Assembly (NCBI RefSeq): GCF_001577835.2
Contig: NC_029516.1
Coordinates: 71,617,221-71,681,220, forward strand
Reading direction: 5' to 3'
DNA: 64,000 nt
DNA from: Coturnix japonica
Lineage: Eukaryota; Chordata; Aves; Galliformes; Phasianidae
Shown: in pieces, positions 12,330-22,862 of the stretch
Layout of the letters: the number at the start of each line of letters is the position of its first letter
Position numbering within the stretch: the stretch's first letter is position 1
Made by a program: the position numbers and the translations under genes
The notes under the pieces: generated by a model
What the model saw: only the letters and a program-made list of their open reading frames with translations
What the model was told of the DNA's origin: nothing
Database searches by the model: none

Positions 12330-12432
12330 GGCACCCAAAGGGGCTGGGCGGGACGGTGCGGGATGGCGCCGTGTCAGCTGGGCACCCTGCGCTGAACCAG
12401 AGGCTGTCTTGGATGAAGGCTGAGGGTGTGCT
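12330..12432 (+). promoter_or_regulatory. GPR156: Predicted 5'UTR part of the first coding exon, with a 10-codon uORF
   Basis: The stretch between a predicted splice acceptor and the GPR156 ATG. It contains a closed 10-codon upstream frame (12,363-12,395) with G at -3 and G at +4, and a second, weak-context ATG at 12,413 that overlaps the main start out of frame. If the exon boundary is right, both could dampen translation. Confidence 0.45.
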
Positions 12433-12537
12433 ATGGAGCTGGGTTTCAACTGCTCTGAGCTCTGCGATGGCCAGCCTGGCTTCGGCAACCAGGATCAGCA
12501 GCGGCGGATGCTGCAGGAGCTCTGCACTGTCACTATC
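12433..12537 (+). CDS. GPR156: GPR156 coding exon 1 (residues 1-35)
   Basis: Starts at ATG with G at -3 and G at +4. It encodes the extracellular N-terminus with NCSELCD, a conserved sequon and cysteine pair, and ends in ACTATC before donor GTACGT. Phase 0 junction. Confidence 0.93.
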
Positions 12538-15500
12538 GTACGTTTCCTCCAGGGAAGGGGATTTGGGAGGAGGGATGGAGAAGGGCATGGGTCAACATGG
12601 TCCCCTCCTGCTAGAGGCTGCGCTCTGGGTGTCCTTCTCCGCCCTTGGCCTTTCCCACCCCCTGCCACTTCAAAGGGCTTTTCAAATATTAATAGAGCAG
12701 CGTTTAATTAAAAGTCACCATCTGCAATAAGAGGCACCTGTTCCCAGTGCCGGGCCAGCAGGAACAACTCGGGGACGTGTGTGCAAGCGCTCGGCTCCAC
12801 GTGAGGCTGCCGCAGGGACCGGCCGAGTGCAGCCCCTAATGAGAGGGCCATAAGCTGCTTGGCTCCATGGCCCTGGCAGCTTTGCTACAATTAATATTCC
12901 CCCTGCTAGGGCAAGGATTTACTCTGCTCAGTGGTAAACAAAGCGCTCCATCAATTTCACACAGTCACAGGTCGCTGATGTGCGGGGAAACAGCAGCTGT
13001 TTTGTGTGTGTGTATATGAGAGATAGAGGAGTTTGGGAAGCATGGTTTCATGTCCTTTGGTGCTGAGCAGCCATGCCAGTGAAGGGACCTCCCTCACTGG
13101 GAGCCCCAGAGATGTCCTCTTCCTCCTCACCCCTTCCACCTTCCACAGACGTCATCTGACCGCAGTGCAAAGAGCTCCCCATCCTTCTCCGCTGCCCTCC
13201 TGGGAGTCGTGTGGACGTTTCTGACCGCAGGAGTCCTGCTTGCTCTATTCTTCCTTGCCTTCACCATCCGTTTCAGGAAAAACAGGTGAGGGCCTCCCTT
13301 CCTGCTGCAAGGTCTTGCCCTGGGCTCAGGGTACAGGTATGGCAGGGATGAGCCTGAGGGACAGCACGAGACAAGCAAGGCCACCCTCATCCCTGCAAGG
13401 GGACGTCGTCCCGGTGCTGCTTGGCCGCCGTGCTCAGTAACTGTCACCACTTCCCTGCTTTGTCTCCTGGAGGATTGTGAAGATGTCCAGCCCCAATCTG
13501 AACATTGTGACCCTGCTGGGCAGTGGCTTGACTTATGCTAGTGCTTACCTCTTCGGGATTCAGGAGCAGAGCCTGTCATCGGGGAAATCAGAAATGCTCA
13601 TCCAGGTGAGCAGCGGTTGCCAGGATGGGGGCCCTCACACGTGTCTACGTGCATGGACATGGGTGGGAGCGGGATATTAGTGTCAACTTCAGCCCTGTAG
13701 ACGTGTCCCCAGCCTATCTCCTTTCCCTGCCTGCAGCTGCGGCTCTGCCTGCTGTGTGTGGGGACCTCTCTGGTGCTTGGGCCCATCCTGGGAAAGAGCT
13801 GGAGGCTCTACAAGGTGTTCACCCAGCGGGTGCCGGACAAGAGGGTGGTGAGTACCGAGTGCCCAGAACGGCATGCAGTGATTTGGGATGGCTGTTGCTA
13901 CCACCACATCACACTCCTGTGACACTTCCACATTTGCAGATTATCAAAGACCTCCAGCTGCTGGCAATGATAGCGGTGTTGGTGTTGGCGGATGCTGTGC
14001 TGCTCTTCACGTGGGTTTTCTCCGACCCGGTCCAATGCTTCCGGAGCTTCAGCGTCTCATTGCGGGTAATGGGATGGTACAGTGCTGTGCTGTGTCCTGT
14101 CTGAGCTCTGTTGGCAAAGTTGGCCAACAGTTTAAGCTTTTGGAGGGGCTGTTTGAAAAACAGGTAGAGAGATGAGCTGTGCAGCCTTCTGTACGCTCCA
14201 GGCTAGGCTTGTGTCTATGGCCTATTATATAGGGAAGGATCAACCACAGACCTGGAAGCGGTATCTGGTAGAGATACCGAGCAGTGGTATCCTGGTGAAT
14301 GACCAAAGCCAGTCTGTGCAGGTCATCTGGGTGCCACAGGAGAGCCCCTTGCCATCTGCAGCTGCTCTTGGAAACGGCATAGGCGGCCCTGAAATACCAC
14401 AGTTTCCCTTTAACTGTCTTCCTCAGCAGCACCAGGTTTGGCATTTCCCTTTAGGAGTGTGCAGAGGAGACTTGCTTGGGTTTGCAGACCCATCTGCCCA
14501 TTGGCCTGTCTGCTCCTGGGCAGGGCAGCAGTCTTCATTTCTGCCTTCCCATTGCCTTGTAGGCCACAGAGAAAGGCATGACCTGCTCAGTGAACCGGAT
14601 GCAGTCCTGTGCATCTCTTTATTCCGATCTTTGGCTCGTTCTCGTTTTAGGGTTTAAGGTACGTAACCCATTTATTTGATTCCCAAGCCACATGTGCACT
14701 GCAGATCTCAGCAGCTTCTGTTCACCCTGAAATCCTCTCTTCTCTATTCCTTCCCTCTTGTACCCCCTGTTAGCCACTCTATCCCTGCTGCCTCTCCAGT
14801 TCTCACCTTGTAGCCACCCACACCTCATCTCTCTTCCTCCTTACAGCTTCTGCCTTAATATTTTCTGAAGCTCACTTCTTCTATGAGGTTTCTCTTGACC
14901 GCCCACCCCAGTGATGCACCGTGTCCCTGAGTCCTCTGCCACCACATCAGGGAGGTTGAGGTGCTGACGACAGGTGCTTGGTGCCTACCTGTACAGGATG
15001 TTTATCGGCTTAATTATACCACCGAAGCTCACTTTCACTGGTGTAGCGTTGTACGCAGCCATTCATATTCCAGGAGAGTTAGTTATACTGATGTAACTAT
15101 GTAAGTGTAATTATAGCTGTAATTATCTGAAGTCTCATGTGTCTTTGGACTGGCAGAGGCTGGAAGCACTTCAGCGAGTAGATTTTGGTGAGCTCACAGC
15201 TTGCCCTTGTGCATGGCTTCATTTGCTTCTGACTCATCGACCATCTACCAGGAACTATAGGAAAAAGAGTAGACAGAGACCTCCAGACACTGTCCTTCTC
15301 CCCCCTCTGCTCCATTTTAGAGACATTAGCTTACCCAGCCTCGTCTTAACAAGCCTTTAGTGCTGGAGACTTCAGACCTCTCCTGGGCAGCCACTTTCAG
15401 TGCTTTATCTCCATTCCTGATGTCGTCTCCAGTAGTGTTAGGCTTCTTCAGGGCTCAGATGGGAATGCCTCTCCTGAAGGCTGTTTTTGTTCCTCCATTC

Positions 15501-18500
15501 ACAAGGAAACTTCTTCTGTCACAGTTAACCTTAATTAGCGGTGCCTTCAGCCTGACCCCGATCCTATCTAGCAGGTATTTCTTTAGTGGTTTCTCTGGAG
15601 TTAATCAGGACTTACACTAATGGGAGAGCAGGCTCCATCTCCATGTGTATGTAGCACTTCTTATCTTCCAAGGCATTACTGTGCTCAGCCCTTTGTGAAG
15701 CCACTCAGTGTATTATCCCGCTCTTACTGGCACGCAGCAATGGGCAGCAATGGTTTGCCAAGGTCATCAATTGAATGAGGAGTGCAGTCCTCTGCTCAGG
15801 ATTTAAAACAACAACAACCAAACTTAGCCCTGTGCTTATTTAAAGCTCCAATTTACCGGATGGCAGTGTTTTTGTCTGCGTCCCTGGCAGACTATGTGAA
15901 TTTTAAATGGCATTTTGGTGCTTGCCCTCGGGACGTGTGTTTGGAGGTGCCCCGTGGTGAATGCTGTCAAGATCCAGTGAATGTGGTTGTGGTCCAGGCT
16001 TGATTGACTGCCTAGATCTACTTTCTCACACTGCCGCTGCTCCCTGTGGTAATTCACAGTGATCTCAGATTGAGAGTGTATCTGGGCTCTTCTCGATGCC
16101 CAGATAACAATGTAAGATTTATTAGCAGCAAAAGGCTGGCAGCTGCACTTGCTGGGTGCTGCAGGGGTAATGTAGGAGTCACATTCCTGCTGTTTGGGTC
16201 CTTGCATTAGCAAGGAATGTGTTAGATGGCATTTCCAAAGGATGCTTACGGCTGATCATGCCCTGTGAGACAGAGGAAGGCATGAAACACTCAGTGCTGT
16301 CTGCCATTGTCAGCAGGGAGGGGGCTGCTGTGCACAGAGCCCTTCTCCAGCCCCAGCACCACCACTGGAGTCAGGCAGGAAGCAGGGAAGTGAAAAGAAT
16401 TGAACCGAATGGTTTCCCGGATTTCTATTTAGAGGCACCAAGGACATCCTCTCCCCTCCAGCCTACCCCCCGTCTTCTTCCGTCCTGCTGTTTCCTTCTA
16501 CACATCCTTCTGAGCCTCCTTTCTGCTCCGTCAGAGGTGTGTTGTTGCAGAATGTTCCCCACTGCCGCATCCCCATGTTGTTGCGGAACGTCCCTGAAGG
16601 GACTTGCTTCTCTCATCTACCTTGGCTGCTCCCACTGCAGCATACTAGAGAAAGTATTCCCCATCTCCAGGCCGTACCCTGCCCCATGGCATTCCTGGTC
16701 CCATCTCTGCCACTGGTCCTGCCTTCCTGCCCAGCTGATGCTGACACAGCATCCCTGTCCTGTCTGCTGCTCCCTCTGGAGTGCCTGCTACACACACACA
16801 GGATGCAGGACGTACCGGGGGGCCCTAATCAGGACATGTGGTGGGAGCTGGCCTTGGGACGCCATTTTCCACGCTCTGCCAGCTCTGTGCTGAAGGCAGA
16901 CCCTGGCTTCTGCTTTCAGAGTGTGCTGCTGCTGTACGGGACGTACCTGGCCGGCCTGACTGACGGCGTCAGCTCTCCACCAGTCAACCAGTCCCTAACG
17001 CTCATCGTGGGGGTCAACCTCATCTTCCTGGTGGCCGGCACCGTTGTTTTGGTTCACCGCTTCTTCCGCACTTGGCACAACTTGCTCTTCGGTATCACCT
17101 CTGGAGGCATCTTTGTGTGTACGACCACGATCAACTGCTTCATCTTTGTCCCCCAGGTACAGTGCCAGCTCTGTGATGTTAGTGGAAAAAACAGCGAGAG
17201 GAAACAGCTGTTTGCTTAGAGTTGGGTTTGGAGGGATGTTAGGGCTCGGGGAAATGAGGTGAGGAAGGGAGGAGGAGCTGAAGCTGAAGGAAGAACAGAT
17301 CTGTGCAAGAGTTGAGGGATCTCACCCAGGCACACAAATACCTGATGGGAAAAAGGTCACTGCCTGCATTGGTGACCCTCCTGTGGCCAGTCAGTGCCAT
17401 ATAAGCACAGAGCCCCAACCCCTGTGTTAGCAGCTCTTGAGAAGCCCCCCGCCTGCACATGCTCTCTGAGCGAGGATGAGTGGCTGAGCTGCGCTGCTTT
17501 GTGCCTTCTGCCTCTGCTGTTCCAGTGCTGCAGCCTGGGGGCCTCGAGCATTTTATTTATCCTGCGTCTGTTAATTCATCGCCTTGTTTCTCCTAATGGG
17601 CTCGCTTGTCTATTGCTCGCCTGAGATCGATGAGTGCTGTGAGCTGGGCTGTGCAGAGCACTAGACAAGACAGACCTGAAGCACTGCGGGTAGACGGCTT
17701 GTCACCAATGGGTTGGGGCCAAGGCTGTGTGCAATTCTCTCTTTGTTATAGGGTTGGAGGAGGGGGGGGGGGGTGGACTTTTGCTGCATGTTTGAAGGCT
17801 GCAATACAGGCAGGAGCTGCCTATCATGGTGTTAGAAGCCAAGCTGTGGAGAGGGCAGTGTGGCTGTGCGGGATGCTCCTAGCAGCATCATTTCACTGCC
17901 TGTCTCCATGCTCATCTATCACAGCTTTTGTCCCCTGTGCCCTGTCCCATTGTCTCCTTCTCCCTGCTGTGGCTGCCTCCCCCCAGTAACAGCTCCTTGT
18001 GCCTGCAGCTCAGGCAGTGGAAGGCCTTTGAAGAAGAAAACCAGACTCTGAGCCACATGGCAAAATACTTCAGCAGCCCAAGCAGGAGCTACCACTCAGT
18101 GTACAGCGAGGAGCAGCTCTACCAGCTGATAGAGGAGAAGAACGCCATGAAGCAGCTGCTGACAGAGGTAAGGGACTTGATGGCCCCTCTACCCCAATCT
18201 TGGTGGGGTGGGCACCCCCTCATTACACCTCCACCCTCCTCCTGAGAGGACGAGCTGGTTTGTTTCATCATTCTGTGTCCTCGTCCTGAAGCGTCAAAAT
18301 TGGGGCATAGCCCGTTTTTCTATTAAAAAGAAAAAAAAAAAAAAGAAATGCAGAAATGAAGTGAGAGTGGAGAAGCTTGACGCTTGTTTGTTTGATGCAG
18401 AAAAATGCCGTGATTGAGAGCCTGCAGGAGCAAGTGAACAACGCCAAGGAGAAGCTGATGAGGCTGATGTCAGCGGAGGGTGGCTGCAGCCCTGCAGTGT

Positions 18501-19582
18501 TGAATCCCTGCACCCAGAGCACAGGGCAGCATAGCGACAAGTGCAGCAGCGCTGGGGATGTGCCCATGGAGAACTGGTCTCTGGATGTAGAGAAGGATGG
18601 GCAGCAAACTTCCTCTGTGCCTCACAGTCCCGTGCCTCCTAACAGCGATGCTCAGGACCTCTGGAAACATGTGGACCATGAGCACAGACTGATGGAGGAG
18701 CCTGAGTGCTCACCAGAACTGCTTTTTGACATGGGAAACAGCCTGGAATGCAGCCCAGAACATGCCCAGGAGTGTGGAATGCTCGCTGAGAAGCTTCCTC
18801 TGGAGCAGGATGCCTTAGCTGCTGTGGTTGTAGAGCATCCCCCCAAGGTCAGCTATGTGAGCAGTGACAAGCTGCAGGAAGTCTTGCAGGAGCTCAGCCT
18901 GGACAGCAGGACCTGCAGCCCAGCCCTTCCGATGCACACAGGTGGGATATGGAGGGCACAAGAGGGGCACCCAGCCGTCCACAGCTCCCTCACCCCATAC
19001 CCGCCCTGGCGGTGGCAGCGTGTCCTGATGCCCCCCACCTCCACTGGCCTTCCTGTATCCCCTCGTGCCTGGTGCACAGCAGGCAGCAGGCTGGGAACCC
19101 AGAGCCACGGGGAACCAGGGTGCCACGGGCTGGGTAAGGAAAGTGAGGGGGCTGGCAGGGGACTCCCCCAACCATCACTGTCCTCTCCCTCCATCCCTGC
19201 CAAGGGTTGGCTGGGGCTGCGGGGCTGGGCGCTGAGCGGCACAGAACTAGAGGGTCACCGCAACGCTTCCCTACAAGACTGGCAGCAGCGGAGTAGCCTG
19301 GGGGTGCCAGCACGTTCCATCCTGCACTCTCTTTACCATTACCCAGACTCGGACTCCAGCAGCAGCTCCGAGGAGGAGTTTCCCTGCCGCCACCGGCCGT
19401 GTTGCCAGCACTGTCTGCAGAGTCCCTGCGGCCCTCTGGGCAGAAGCAGCAGCAGCAGCAGCAGTAGCAGCACAGAGACAGATATGGAGCCTGGCGGAGC
19501 CATGGGACGCTGGCTGGAGCCCCAGGGCAAGACTCAGCCCGTTGTGAACTTCAAAGAAGATCTGAAACCCACGTTTGTGTGA
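12433..19582 (+). CDS. GPR156: GPR156, orphan class C GPCR (GABA-B-like), nine coding exons
   Basis: Spliced coding exons are 12433-12537, 13149-13285, 13473-13605, 13737-13847, 13940-14065, 14563-14658, 16920-17156, 18009-18167 and 18401-19582: 2,286 nt, 761 residues (human about 814). The product is a seven-helix plasma-membrane receptor of the GABA-B-related branch, with a short N-terminus and no Venus-flytrap domain. The family signals through Gi with high basal activity and sets sensory hair-cell orientation downstream of EMX2; human loss causes deafness. Visible landmarks: N-glycosylation sequon NCS at residue 6; TM1 about 50-75, TM2 90-110, TM3 126-145, TM4 168-188, TM5 227-248, TM6 262-282, TM7 291-313; the family strings SSPNLNIVTLLGS, GKSWRLYKVFTQRVPDKRV, SSPPVNQSLT and TSGGIFVCTTTINCFIF; a coiled coil about 355-395; a poly-Ser run; and the terminal NFKEDLKPTFV. 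An in-frame TGA at 12,421 supports this ATG. The middle of the C-tail is poorly conserved. Confidence 0.96.
12538..13148 (+). other. GPR156 intron after coding exon 1
   Basis: A 611-base intron with GT..AG ends. It holds unique sequence with AT-rich patches near 12,670-12,720 and 12,880-12,960; no repeat is recognised. Confidence 0.8.
13149..13285 (+). CDS. GPR156: GPR156 coding exon 2 (residues 36-81, TM1)
   Basis: Acceptor TTCCACAG, donor GTGAGG. It encodes a Ser-rich lead and TM1 (ALLGVVWTFLTAGVLLALFF), then the basic FRKNR stop-transfer. The Arg codon is split AG|G with the next exon. Confidence 0.95.
13473..13605 (+). CDS. GPR156: GPR156 coding exon 3 (residues 81-125, TM2)
   Basis: Acceptor TCCTGGAG, donor GTGAGC. 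It encodes IVKMSSPNLNIVTLLGS and the second helix, almost identical to the mammalian protein, then the first extracellular loop (QEQSLSSGKSEMLIQ), which varies. Confidence 0.96.
13737..13847 (+). CDS. GPR156: GPR156 coding exon 4 (residues 126-162, TM3)
   Basis: Acceptor CCTGCAG, donor GTGAGT, 37 codons in phase 0. It carries TM3 and the intracellular loop GKSWRLYKVFTQRVPDKRV, which is essentially invariant in the family and likely faces the G protein. Confidence 0.97.
13940..14065 (+). CDS. GPR156: GPR156 coding exon 5 (residues 163-204, TM4)
   Basis: Acceptor TTTGCAG; donor GTAATG, a weaker but allowed match. It encodes IIKDLQLL, TM4 and the start of extracellular loop 2 (SDPVQC). Confidence 0.95.
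14066..14562 (+). other. GPR156 intron after coding exon 5
   Basis: A 497-base intron of unique sequence; nothing further is seen. Confidence 0.8.
14563..14658 (+). CDS. GPR156: GPR156 coding exon 6 (residues 205-236, loop 2 and start of TM5)
   Basis: Acceptor CCTTGTAG, donor GTACGT, 32 codons in phase 0. It encodes the loop with Cys at 212 and 220, then YSDLWLVLVLGFK, matching the human exon that ends in a GCK motif. Confidence 0.93.
14659..16919 (+). other. GPR156 intron after coding exon 6, the longest
   Basis: A 2.26-kb intron. It has AT-rich sequence at 15,000-15,130 with 'ttatac' and 'gtgtaa' strings reminiscent of very old amniote repeats but not assignable. No coding exon fits between its flanks, because the protein frame joins perfectly. 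Confidence 0.75.
16920..17156 (+). CDS. GPR156: GPR156 coding exon 7 (residues 237-315, TM5 end to TM7)
   Basis: Acceptor GCTTTCAG, donor GTACAG, 79 codons. It encodes LLLYGTYLAGLT, SSPPVNQSLT, TM6 and TM7 with TSGGIFVCTTTINCFIF. It is the best-conserved exon. Confidence 0.97.
17157..18008 (+). other. GPR156 intron after coding exon 7
   Basis: An 852-base intron with a run of 12 G at 17,762-17,773, which may be length-variable and could form G-quadruplex. Confidence 0.8.
18009..18167 (+). CDS. GPR156: GPR156 coding exon 8 (residues 316-368, proximal tail)
   Basis: Acceptor GCCTGCAG, donor GTAAGG, 53 codons. It encodes LRQWKAFEEENQT and MAKYFSSPSRSYHS, then EEKNAMKQLLTE, the beginning of a coiled coil that continues in the last exon. 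Confidence 0.95.
18401..19582 (+). CDS. GPR156: GPR156 coding exon 9 (residues 369-761, C-terminal tail)
   Basis: Acceptor TTGATGCAG, stop TGA at 19,580. It begins KNAVIESLQEQVNNAKEK, a conserved coiled coil, and ends NFKEDLKPTFV. In between are short conserved pieces (KLQEVLQELSL, SSSSEEEF followed by a Cys/His-rich CRHRPCCQHC) in a diverged, Pro/Gly-rich tail, plus a poly-Ser run from AGC repeats (about 19,445-19,470). The last three residues, T-F-V, fit a class I PDZ ligand. A donor-like site at 18,942 was considered as an intron and rejected on frame. Confidence 0.94.
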   Translation, partial: KNAVIESLQEQVNNAKEKLMRLMSAEGGCSPAVLNPCTQSTGQHSDKCSSAGDVPMENWSLDVEKDGQQTSSVPHSPVPPNSDAQDLWKHVDHEHRLMEEPECSPELLFDMGNSLECSPEHAQECGMLAEKLPLEQDALAAVVVEHPPKVSYVSSDKLQEVLQELSLDSRTCSPALPMHTGGIWRAQEGHPAVHSSLTPYPPWRWQRVLMPPTSTGLPVSPRAWCTAGSRLGTQSHGEPGCHGLGKESEGAGRGLPQPSLSSPSIPAKGWLGLRGWALSGTELEGHRNASLQDWQQRSSLGVPARSILHSLYHYPDSDSSSSSEEEFPCRHRPCCQHCLQSPCGPLGRSSSSSSSSSTETDMEPGGAMGRWLEPQGKTQPVVNFKEDLKPTFV

Positions 19583-20130
19583 GCACAAGCACCCATGCCT
19601 CAAAGGCGAGTGCCTCCTTCCTCCCCAAACACACCATGGGGAAGGAACACATTGATGCAGAAGTGCATCACTCTTGGTTGGGGATGGCAGGAGAGCTCAC
19701 AGCCTGTCCCACCTCTGAGCCAGGCTTTGTGGCCCAGTGCACGTTGGAGGCTCTCTGTTGAGGCTCAGTAGTATTGGAATTCAAGCGTGGAGTCCAAAGG
19801 TGACATCTCTGGATGTGGCCATGTGTTTTATATGGCTCAGTTGCACAGTCATAGGTTACACTCAGGTTGGCGCTGAAGGAAAGGAGAACCAAACAGTCTT
19901 AAAAGAGGATCTGAAAAGGTCCCTCTTTTTTTTATCTTTTTCTTCTCTTTTTTTCTTTTACTGCTTTTCTAAATTTTCCTGGGGCTTCTGTGCCCCACTG
20001 TATGTCTTTGTGGTAGGTGAAATAGTCTGGGATGGTTTAGGTTTGTTGGTTTGTTTAACTTAATGCGGTTTGTTTCATTTTTGTCTGAGAAATACAAAGA
20101 CCAGTAAATGTGTTGTTCACTGTTCCTGTT
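19583..20130 (+). other. GPR156: GPR156 3'UTR (predicted)
   Basis: Sequence after the stop, with a T-rich tract at 19,924-19,980. No AATAAA is seen. The variant signal AGTAAA at 20,103-20,108, followed by GT-rich sequence to about 20,160, is the best candidate cleavage region; AATACA at 20,091 is an alternative. Confidence 0.45.
20103..20108 (+). terminator. Candidate poly(A) signal AGTAAA
   Basis: A known variant hexamer about 520 bases after the GPR156 stop, with GT-rich elements within 50 bases downstream. Confidence 0.4.
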
Positions 20131-21954
20131 GAAATGTGTGTGAAGGCTTTTCAGTGTGTGGCTGCCACCGTAGAAGGAAGGGGAGCTGAGAGCTGGAGCC
20201 CGGCCTGCAGGACCCAGTGAAGGCAGGAAGCAACTAGTGCTGAAGGGATGGCACCAGATGTGTCCCCTACAGCCCTGAGCAGCCCGTTCCGTGCCCACCG
20301 CCCTGTGGTGCAGCCCTTGTCCCTGACCCCCAGCTGCCCCTCCCCTGGCACAGCTCCATGCTGCCTCCATCAGGCCTCCCCTCAGCTCCTCTGCTCTGCG
20401 CTGAGCACACCACAGGACCCCAGTGGCTCTTCACACCCCTTGCCCTCCAGACCCTTTGCCCTCTACATAGCCCTCCTTTGGATGCTTGCACATAGTTTTA
20501 TGTCTTGAAATGGGAACGCTCCAGAGTGTGATCCCAGTGCCCAAGGTCCACATCCTCTTGAGGCCCTGGTGGACCCTTCCCCAGCTGTGAGGGCAGCCAA
20601 ATGGTGGAGACTTATGGAGGGGCTGGGCTCGGATCTATGGGGTTTGTTGCTCTGATGGGATTCAGGGAGATGAAAGCTCTCCTTGCTATGGGATCCCCGG
20701 AAGAGAGCATGGGATGTGGGGTAGGAGAGTGGTGCCAACAAGATGGAAAGGGTGTGTGTGAGCAATGCCTGGTGCTTTTGGTGGGTCACAGCTCCAGCCT
20801 TCTCCCATATCCAGCAAAGAACAGATTGAATCCAGGTGGGAAGATCCGAAGCTCTGTGTGGTAGACCAGGCTGCCTGTATGTGAAAGAACAGAGAGATTT
20901 GATGGGCTGCCTTTTATTGCCCTTAGTGTTATGGGTTTATCACATTGAGCACTGCACACTGCAGGCCTTCCTGCTGCTTATCTTTAGGTTGTGGTATTTA
21001 GTACTTAGTATTTGGTTCCCCCATAGCTCCTTATACAGCTCCTTATACACAGCCTTTTGAGGAGCCTGTCTCCTTGTCAGCTGATTCAAAACACCTTAAT
21101 TAGGGCTTTGCCTAGAACCTAAGGTGACCCATGAAGGACCTTTCCCCAGTCTGCAGAGAGAAGAAGTGTTGCTAACCACAGGACATTCCTGTGGCCATGT
21201 GAAGAGCAGCAGCTGATGGCCCTGCTTCTATGGACAGAGTGGGTTTTGAGAAGGTGAGAGAGCACTGACATCCACATGTCACCTCCACAGGCCTGAAAGA
21301 AGCTGTGGAAGAGTTGTCCAACAGCCACGAGGGCTTCAGTGAAGCTCTGTCCTGAACACTCCTGCTTTCCTGAGCCCAGACACCAGACCAGTCTCTTACC
21401 CTGTTCTTCACACATGCCTCCTCCTTGGCCTCTACTTCTATGTATTCCTCCAACTGCAGCTGCTGATCTTACCCCAAATCTGCTCTTAAAGCCAAGGGCA
21501 GCTAAGCTGTAGATGTCCATCTGTGAGGCATGAAGCCCATGGGTGTAAGCAGCACCCTGACCAGAGCTTTGTGCTTCAGAAAGTGATCCCATGCTTAAGG
21601 GACAGGAAAAAAAAACAAGAAAAAACAACCATACATAAATCAGTGGGTGCTGAGATGGTAGGAGAAGCCTCTCCCAGCAAGGTCTCTTGCTTTCATGTCT
21701 ACACCACTAGCTCTCTCCACTGTGCAGGAGCCTGCAGCTGAGCTGAGCTGGTTTTCCTCCATCTTCTGCACCTGCAGCTTTATGCTTTTTGCTGTCAGAG
21801 CGCAACCATTTACGTAAGGATTTGTTTTTCTCTTTTTTTTCTGTCCTAGAGCTTCATGCAGACAGGATGGGAGCAAGGGACTTTGTTCTGCCAGGCAGCT
21901 ATATAAAGCGCTCAGTGATTCAGCATTTACTGTGCCTTACACAGATTCCTCTGT
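20131..21954. other. Intergenic stretch after GPR156
   Basis: No gene is recognised. It contains an exact 12-bp tandem duplication (AGCTCCTTATAC, 21,025-21,048). Open frames here look like chance. Confidence 0.45.
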
Positions 21955-22330
21955 TATCATATCAGCAGGAATGCGGGGCTAGGAGGGATCTCCAAGTCAC
22001 TGTCATGTTCCCTTGCTGTGACAAGCACTGAGTCATGAAGTCCCTCTTCTTCATTTATCACAGTCCATCTCAGAAGTCGCTAGGAGTTTTCTTGGCAGGT
22101 TATTCCGTAGCCTCACTCTGACACTGAGGAAACTTGTTTCTGATTTCTAGCCCACAATTTCTTTCCCCGAGCCTATTTTTATCCATTTGTTTTCATGCCA
22201 GTGCTGCCTTCTTGTTAATAGCTTTTCTTCCTTCTTTAACCTGCTGTCTTATATGCTGATAGAGAGTGGGGCTTTTGCTTCCCAGAATCGTTTGTCTACT
22301 CAGACAATAGATCTTCTATTTCTAGTTCCT
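21955..22330 (-). mobile_element. Ancient CR1/L3-type LINE remnant
   Basis: The plus strand reads like the reverse complement of an old CR1/L3 3' region: 'gctaggagggatctccaagtcac', 'aggttattccgtagcctcac', 'ctgaggaaacttgtttctgatttctagccc'. It is highly diverged, so the ends are approximate. Confidence 0.55.
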
Positions 22331-22674
22331 TCCGGCAGCCCATAGCTGCTGCTCTTCCTCTAAAGAGCTCGTCAAGTACAAGAATGGGGCCACGCTCACC
22401 TTTCAGAAAGCAGACAAGAAGAAATAATCATCATTAGGGCACCAGAAGGGCATGCCAGAAGTAGGCAGCTTTACTAGGGGTCAGCAAAAACATTTTCTCT
22501 GAAATCTCATAATGGAGCAGGGGGTGCTGGTACCCATCAAGGGCTGGCTTTACCAACAGCAATGTACTTGCAGAGGGAGGCCTGTTCATCCCTCACATGC
22601 TGATGTTTCCTTCCAGCACATCTCCTGCAAGTTCCAAGAGTGCACCTGCGCCTAGTCCTGGAGAGCCTGTACTT
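22331..22674. other. Intergenic unique sequence
   Basis: Nothing is recognised between two LINE fragments. Confidence 0.4.
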
Positions 22675-22862
22675 GTCAGAGCTTCCCATGGCTTAGGACA
22701 CTCAGTTGCCCAGAGAAGCTATGGATGCCCCATGCCTGGAAGCATTCAAGGTCTGGTTGAATGGGGCTCGAGGAAGCCTGATCTAGTGAGTGGCAGCCCT
22801 GCCCTCAATGGTGGAACTGGATGGACTTTGAAGTCCCTTCCAACACGAGCCACGGTTCTATG
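22675..22862 (+). mobile_element. CR1 LINE fragment, 3' end
   Basis: Plus-strand CR1 with 'gctatggatgccccatgcctgg', 'cctgatctagtgagtggcagccc' and 'gtcccttccaac', ending near 'ggttctatgaa'. It belongs to an older subfamily than the ATTCTGTG-ended copies. Confidence 0.85.

Noticed and set aside
18942-19204. Possible intron inside the last GPR156 exon (donor CAG|GTGGGA, acceptor CTGCCAAG)
   Set aside because: The 263-base excision would shift the frame and lose the conserved NFKEDLKPT-V ending, while the unspliced frame stays open from the acceptor at 18,401 to the stop. A single exon, as in mammals, fits better.
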